Positions 13,128 through 15,160 of a stretch of 15,160 bases of DNA are shown here, piece after piece (position 1 is the stretch's first letter; each line of letters begins with the position of its first letter). This DNA is from Pseudomonadota bacterium. GTDB lineage: Bacteria; Pseudomonadota; Alphaproteobacteria; Rhizobiales; Devosiaceae. The translations under genes and the position numbers were made by a program. The notes under the pieces are model-generated. The model saw nothing but the letters and a program-made list of their open reading frames with translations, was not told where the DNA came from and did not search any database. Where the stretch lies: positions 1 to 15,160 of the forward strand of contig JAEWCE010000216.1 in assembly GCA_023390785.1 (NCBI GenBank), given 5' to 3'.

Positions 13128-14005
13128 CCGCCGAGGCCCTCCCCGCCCAGGCCGCGATCCGCGACACCAACCGCGCCAGCCGCCGGCTGCTCACCGGCCG
13201 CATCCTCAGCTATTTGGCGCTGGTGATCGCCGTGCTGCTGGTGCTGTTCCCGATCTACTGGATGATCGCCACCTCGCTGAAGGTGCCGAAGGAAATCTTC
13301 CGCCAGCCCTCGCTCATCCCGATGGCGCCGACGCTCAACAACTACGTCACGCTGCTGTTCGAAAAGGACTTCCTCGTTGCCATCAAGAACAGCCTGATCG
13401 TCGCCACCACCGTCACCATCATCTCGGTGCTGATCTCGTCCTTTGCCGCCTATTCGATGGTGCGCTTCCGCTACCGCTTCCGCGGCCTCATCGGCCGGCT
13501 GATCCTGTTCGCCTACCTCACCCCGACGTCGCTGCTGTTCATCCCGCTGTCGATCGTCATGGCGCAGTTGCATCTGGGCAATTCGCTGTTCGGGCTGATC
13601 CTCGTCTATCTCACCTTCTCGCTGCCGCTCTCGACCTGGCTGCTGCAGGGCTATTTCCGCTCGGTCCCGCGCGAGCTCGAGGAACAGGGCATGGTGGACG
13701 GCCTGACCCGCTTCGGCGCGCTGTTGCGCATCGTGCTGCCGCTGTCGGCTCCGGGGCTGGCGGCGGTCGCCATCTTCACCTTCACCGGCGCCTGGAACGA
13801 GTTGCTGCTGGCGCTGGTGCTGATCACCTCCGACAGCCAGCGCACCGCGCCGCTGGCGCTCAACTACCTCATCACCTCCGACGTGCTGCCGTGGGGCCCG
13901 CTGATGGCGGGCGCCGTGCTGTCGTCGGTGCCGCTGATGATCCTCTATTTCGTCGCCCAGCGGTTCATGGTCGCTGGCATGACGGCCGGTTCAGTCAAAG
14001 GATAG
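13124..14005 (+). CDS. Carbohydrate ABC importer permease, MalG/CUT1 type (second system)
   Basis: This 293-residue permease has a polar N-tail of about 25 residues and then membrane segments starting at ILSYLALVIAVLLVLFPIYW. The EAA loop is degenerate at its start (LEEQGMVDGLTRF, then RIVLPLSAPG), with Glu-Gln in place of Ala-Ala, but keeps the D-G core. The ending AQRFMVAGMTAGSVKG is typical of MalG-like subunits. I place the start at the ATG at 13124, which overlaps the preceding stop by 4 bp (ATGA), so the permeases are translationally coupled. It is followed after 5 bp by uxuA, and no ATPase gene is present. Confidence 0.92.
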   Translation: MTAEALPAQAAIRDTNRASRRLLTGRILSYLALVIAVLLVLFPIYWMIATSLKVPKEIFRQPSLIPMAPTLNNYVTLLFEKDFLVAIKNSLIVATTVTIISVLISSFAAYSMVRFRYRFRGLIGRLILFAYLTPTSLLFIPLSIVMAQLHLGNSLFGLILVYLTFSLPLSTWLLQGYFRSVPRELEEQGMVDGLTRFGALLRIVLPLSAPGLAAVAIFTFTGAWNELLLALVLITSDSQRTAPLALNYLITSDVLPWGPLMAGAVLSSVPLMILYFVAQRFMVAGMTAGSVKG

Positions 14006-14010
14006 ACAAC

Positions 14011-15063
14011 ATGAAGATCCGCGTTGCGGTAGGCCAATTCCACGATCTGACCGACGAGCGGCTGCGATTTGCCGCGCAGATCGGCGCGACCGGCCTGCAG
14101 ATGAACAACCCCTCCCTGCCTGGCGACGAGCGCTGGGAGGAAAAGGACGTGCGCGCCCTCGTCGAGAAGGTGGAGAGCTACGGCCTCAAATTCGAAGCCA
14201 TCGAGAACGTCCCAACGCACTTCTACCACAAGGTGATGCTGGGCCTCGACGGCCGCGACGAGCAGATCGAGAACTACCAGGCGACCATCCGCGCCGTGGC
14301 CCGCGCCGGCGTGCCCGTGCTCGGCTATCACTTCATGCCCAATTCGGTGTGGACCACCGATCGCGCCGCGGCAACCCGCGGCGGCGCCGTGGCCCGCCAG
14401 TTCGACATGGCGGTAGTCGAGGCCAATGCCGGCAATCTCGACCTGCTGCGCTCCTACATGCCGACGACGCTCGGCCGCGCTTCGTCGATGCCGCTGTTCG
14501 GCAAGGACGGCCCGGTGGTCACCGAAGAGCAGATGTGGGCCAACTACGAGTATTTCATCAAGGCCGTGCTGCCGGTGGCGGAGGAAGAAGGCATCCGGCT
14601 CGCGCTGCATCCGGACGACCCGCCGGTACCGATGCTGGGTGGCGTGGCGCGGCTGTTCTACCGGCCCTGGGGCTTCAAGCATGCCTTCGAGCTCGCCGGC
14701 GGCAGCCCGGCCTGGGCCCTTGACCTCTGCCTCGGCTGCTGCTCGGAAATGACCGGCGGCAAAGCCAACGTCACCGAGATGATCGAGTATTTTGCGCCGA
14801 AGGGCGCCATCGCCTACATCCACTTCCGCGACGTGCGCGGCACCGTGCCGAACTTCACCGAATGCTTCATCGGCGACGGTAATTACGACCCGGCCGAAGT
14901 GATGGTGCTGCTCGCAAAGAACGGCTTCGACGGCTTCCTGCTCGATGACCACGTCCCCAAGATGGACAACGACAGCGATTGGAACCATCGCGGCCGGGCG
15001 CATGCGATCGGCTACATGCAGGGCCTGATCCGGATGGGCGATTTCCTAAAGGCCGGTCAGTAG
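14011..15063 (+). CDS. uxuA: Mannonate dehydratase (EC 4.2.1.8)
   Basis: This 350-residue protein of the UxuA family has a TIM-barrel xylose-isomerase-like fold. The family converts D-mannonate to 2-keto-3-deoxy-D-gluconate plus water in the glucuronate branch of hexuronate breakdown. Active-site motifs are visible: HPDDPPVP (His200), LDLCLGCCSEM (Cys240/Cys243), YIHFRDVRGTVP (His271) and LLDDHVPKM (Asp312/Asp313). Known family members bind a divalent metal, typically Mn2+, through His, Cys, His and Asp ligands matching these. It is shorter than E. coli UxuA (394 residues) but like many other bacterial forms. AAGGA precedes the ATG by about 8 bp. It is the last gene of the importer operon, 5 bp after the permease, linking uptake directly to uronate catabolism. 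Fructuronate reductase and KDG kinase are not in the window. Confidence 0.93.
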   Translation: MKIRVAVGQFHDLTDERLRFAAQIGATGLQMNNPSLPGDERWEEKDVRALVEKVESYGLKFEAIENVPTHFYHKVMLGLDGRDEQIENYQATIRAVARAGVPVLGYHFMPNSVWTTDRAAATRGGAVARQFDMAVVEANAGNLDLLRSYMPTTLGRASSMPLFGKDGPVVTEEQMWANYEYFIKAVLPVAEEEGIRLALHPDDPPVPMLGGVARLFYRPWGFKHAFELAGGSPAWALDLCLGCCSEMTGGKANVTEMIEYFAPKGAIAYIHFRDVRGTVPNFTECFIGDGNYDPAEVMVLLAKNGFDGFLLDDHVPKMDNDSDWNHRGRAHAIGYMQGLIRMGDFLKAGQ

Positions 15064-15065
15064 CG

Positions 15066-15111
15066 GAGGCGCGGGGTACGGCGCCGCCGGCTGACGCCCC
15101 GGCGCCGCCTC
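15066..15111. terminator. Imperfect GC-rich hairpin after uxuA
   Basis: GAGGCG (15066-15071) pairs with CGCCTC (15106-15111). Inside these arms a GGGG run (15073-15076) can pair with the CCCC preceding GGCGCC, and two copies of CGGCGCCG lie between. It begins 2 bp after the uxuA stop. There is no U-run, so a terminator or message-end role is only suggested. Confidence 0.35.
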
Positions 15112-15148
15112 AGCTACCAGTGCGCCGCAACGGCCCGGGCCGCCCGCC

Positions 15149-15160
15149 ATGACCATAGAG
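15149..15160 (+). CDS. Possible first codons of the next gene, cut by the right edge
   Basis: An ATG at 15149 begins an open frame (MTIE) that runs off the window. It lies 85 bp after uxuA on the same strand. No purine-rich ribosome-binding site precedes it (the upstream sequence is GGGCCGCCCGCC), so this call is weak. The remaining uronate-pathway genes or the missing ATPase could be encoded here, but nothing visible says so. Confidence 0.2.

Noticed and set aside
13945..15003. Long minus-strand open frame opposite uxuA
   Set aside because: It mirrors uxuA codons, has an implausible His/Val/Ala-rich composition, and lies over a gene with clear active-site motifs on the other strand.
15066..15111. 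Repeat or attachment site formed by two CGGCGCCG copies after uxuA
   Set aside because: The 8-mer is itself a palindrome common in GC-rich DNA, and no integrase, tRNA or further copies are present. A simple hairpin explains it.

Overview
The window is GC-rich, densely coded DNA from a heterotrophic proteobacterium. The gene types (CUT1 sugar importers, ROK proteins, FCD-type GntR regulator, Tat-exported binding protein) and codon use suggest an alphaproteobacterium of the Hyphomicrobiales/Rhizobiales kind. That assignment is an inference from style, not from a marker gene. I see no rRNA, tRNA, phage, insertion sequence or CRISPR array. The whole window reads as accessory carbohydrate uptake and catabolism.

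Layout. Positions 1-78 hold the last codons of an unidentified plus-strand gene, which meets a convergent LacI-type regulator (minus, 126-1127) at a perfect 10-bp dyad. Divergent from lacI, a ROK-family sugar kinase (1169-2074) and a CutC-family TIM-barrel protein (2071-2781) share an ATGA overlap. They run head-on into a minus-strand CUT1 importer operon: binding protein (5979 to about 4658), MalF-like permease (4590-3619) and MalG-like permease (3619-2786). The binding-protein gene carries an apparent 1-base deletion near 4722-4724 that scrambles its C-terminus. Next come a GNAT acetyltransferase resembling the HAT-like domain of O-GlcNAcase (6098-6709), a minus-strand six-hairpin glycoside hydrolase of unassigned family (8502-6718), a divergent ROK transcriptional regulator (8761-9987) and a convergent FCD GntR regulator (10652-9990). 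Divergent from that GntR gene is a second CUT1 module: Tat-exported binding protein (10827-12155), terminator-like hairpin, two permeases (12216-13127, 13124-14005) and mannonate dehydratase uxuA (14011-15063). The last 97 bases hold a hairpin and possibly the first codons of another gene.

How it may work together. Two import systems bring in carbohydrates. Neither has its ATP-binding subunit in the window, so both must use an ATPase encoded elsewhere. The second module, ending in mannonate dehydratase (D-mannonate to 2-keto-3-deoxygluconate) and facing an FCD GntR regulator, looks like a hexuronate or hexuronide uptake and catabolism unit. The first module (LacI, ROK kinase, CutC, importer, GNAT, cytoplasmic glycoside hydrolase, ROK repressor) looks like uptake, cytoplasmic hydrolysis and phosphorylation of an oligosaccharide or glycoside whose identity cannot be read from the sequence.

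The most notable signals are the binding-protein frameshift, the pair of TGTC-N9-GACA dyads 95 bp apart upstream of the ROK regulator, the tight kinase-cutC coupling, the unassigned glycoside hydrolase and the OGA-like acetyltransferase. I did not find a clearly novel non-metabolic system such as defence, a mobile element or a biosynthetic cluster.
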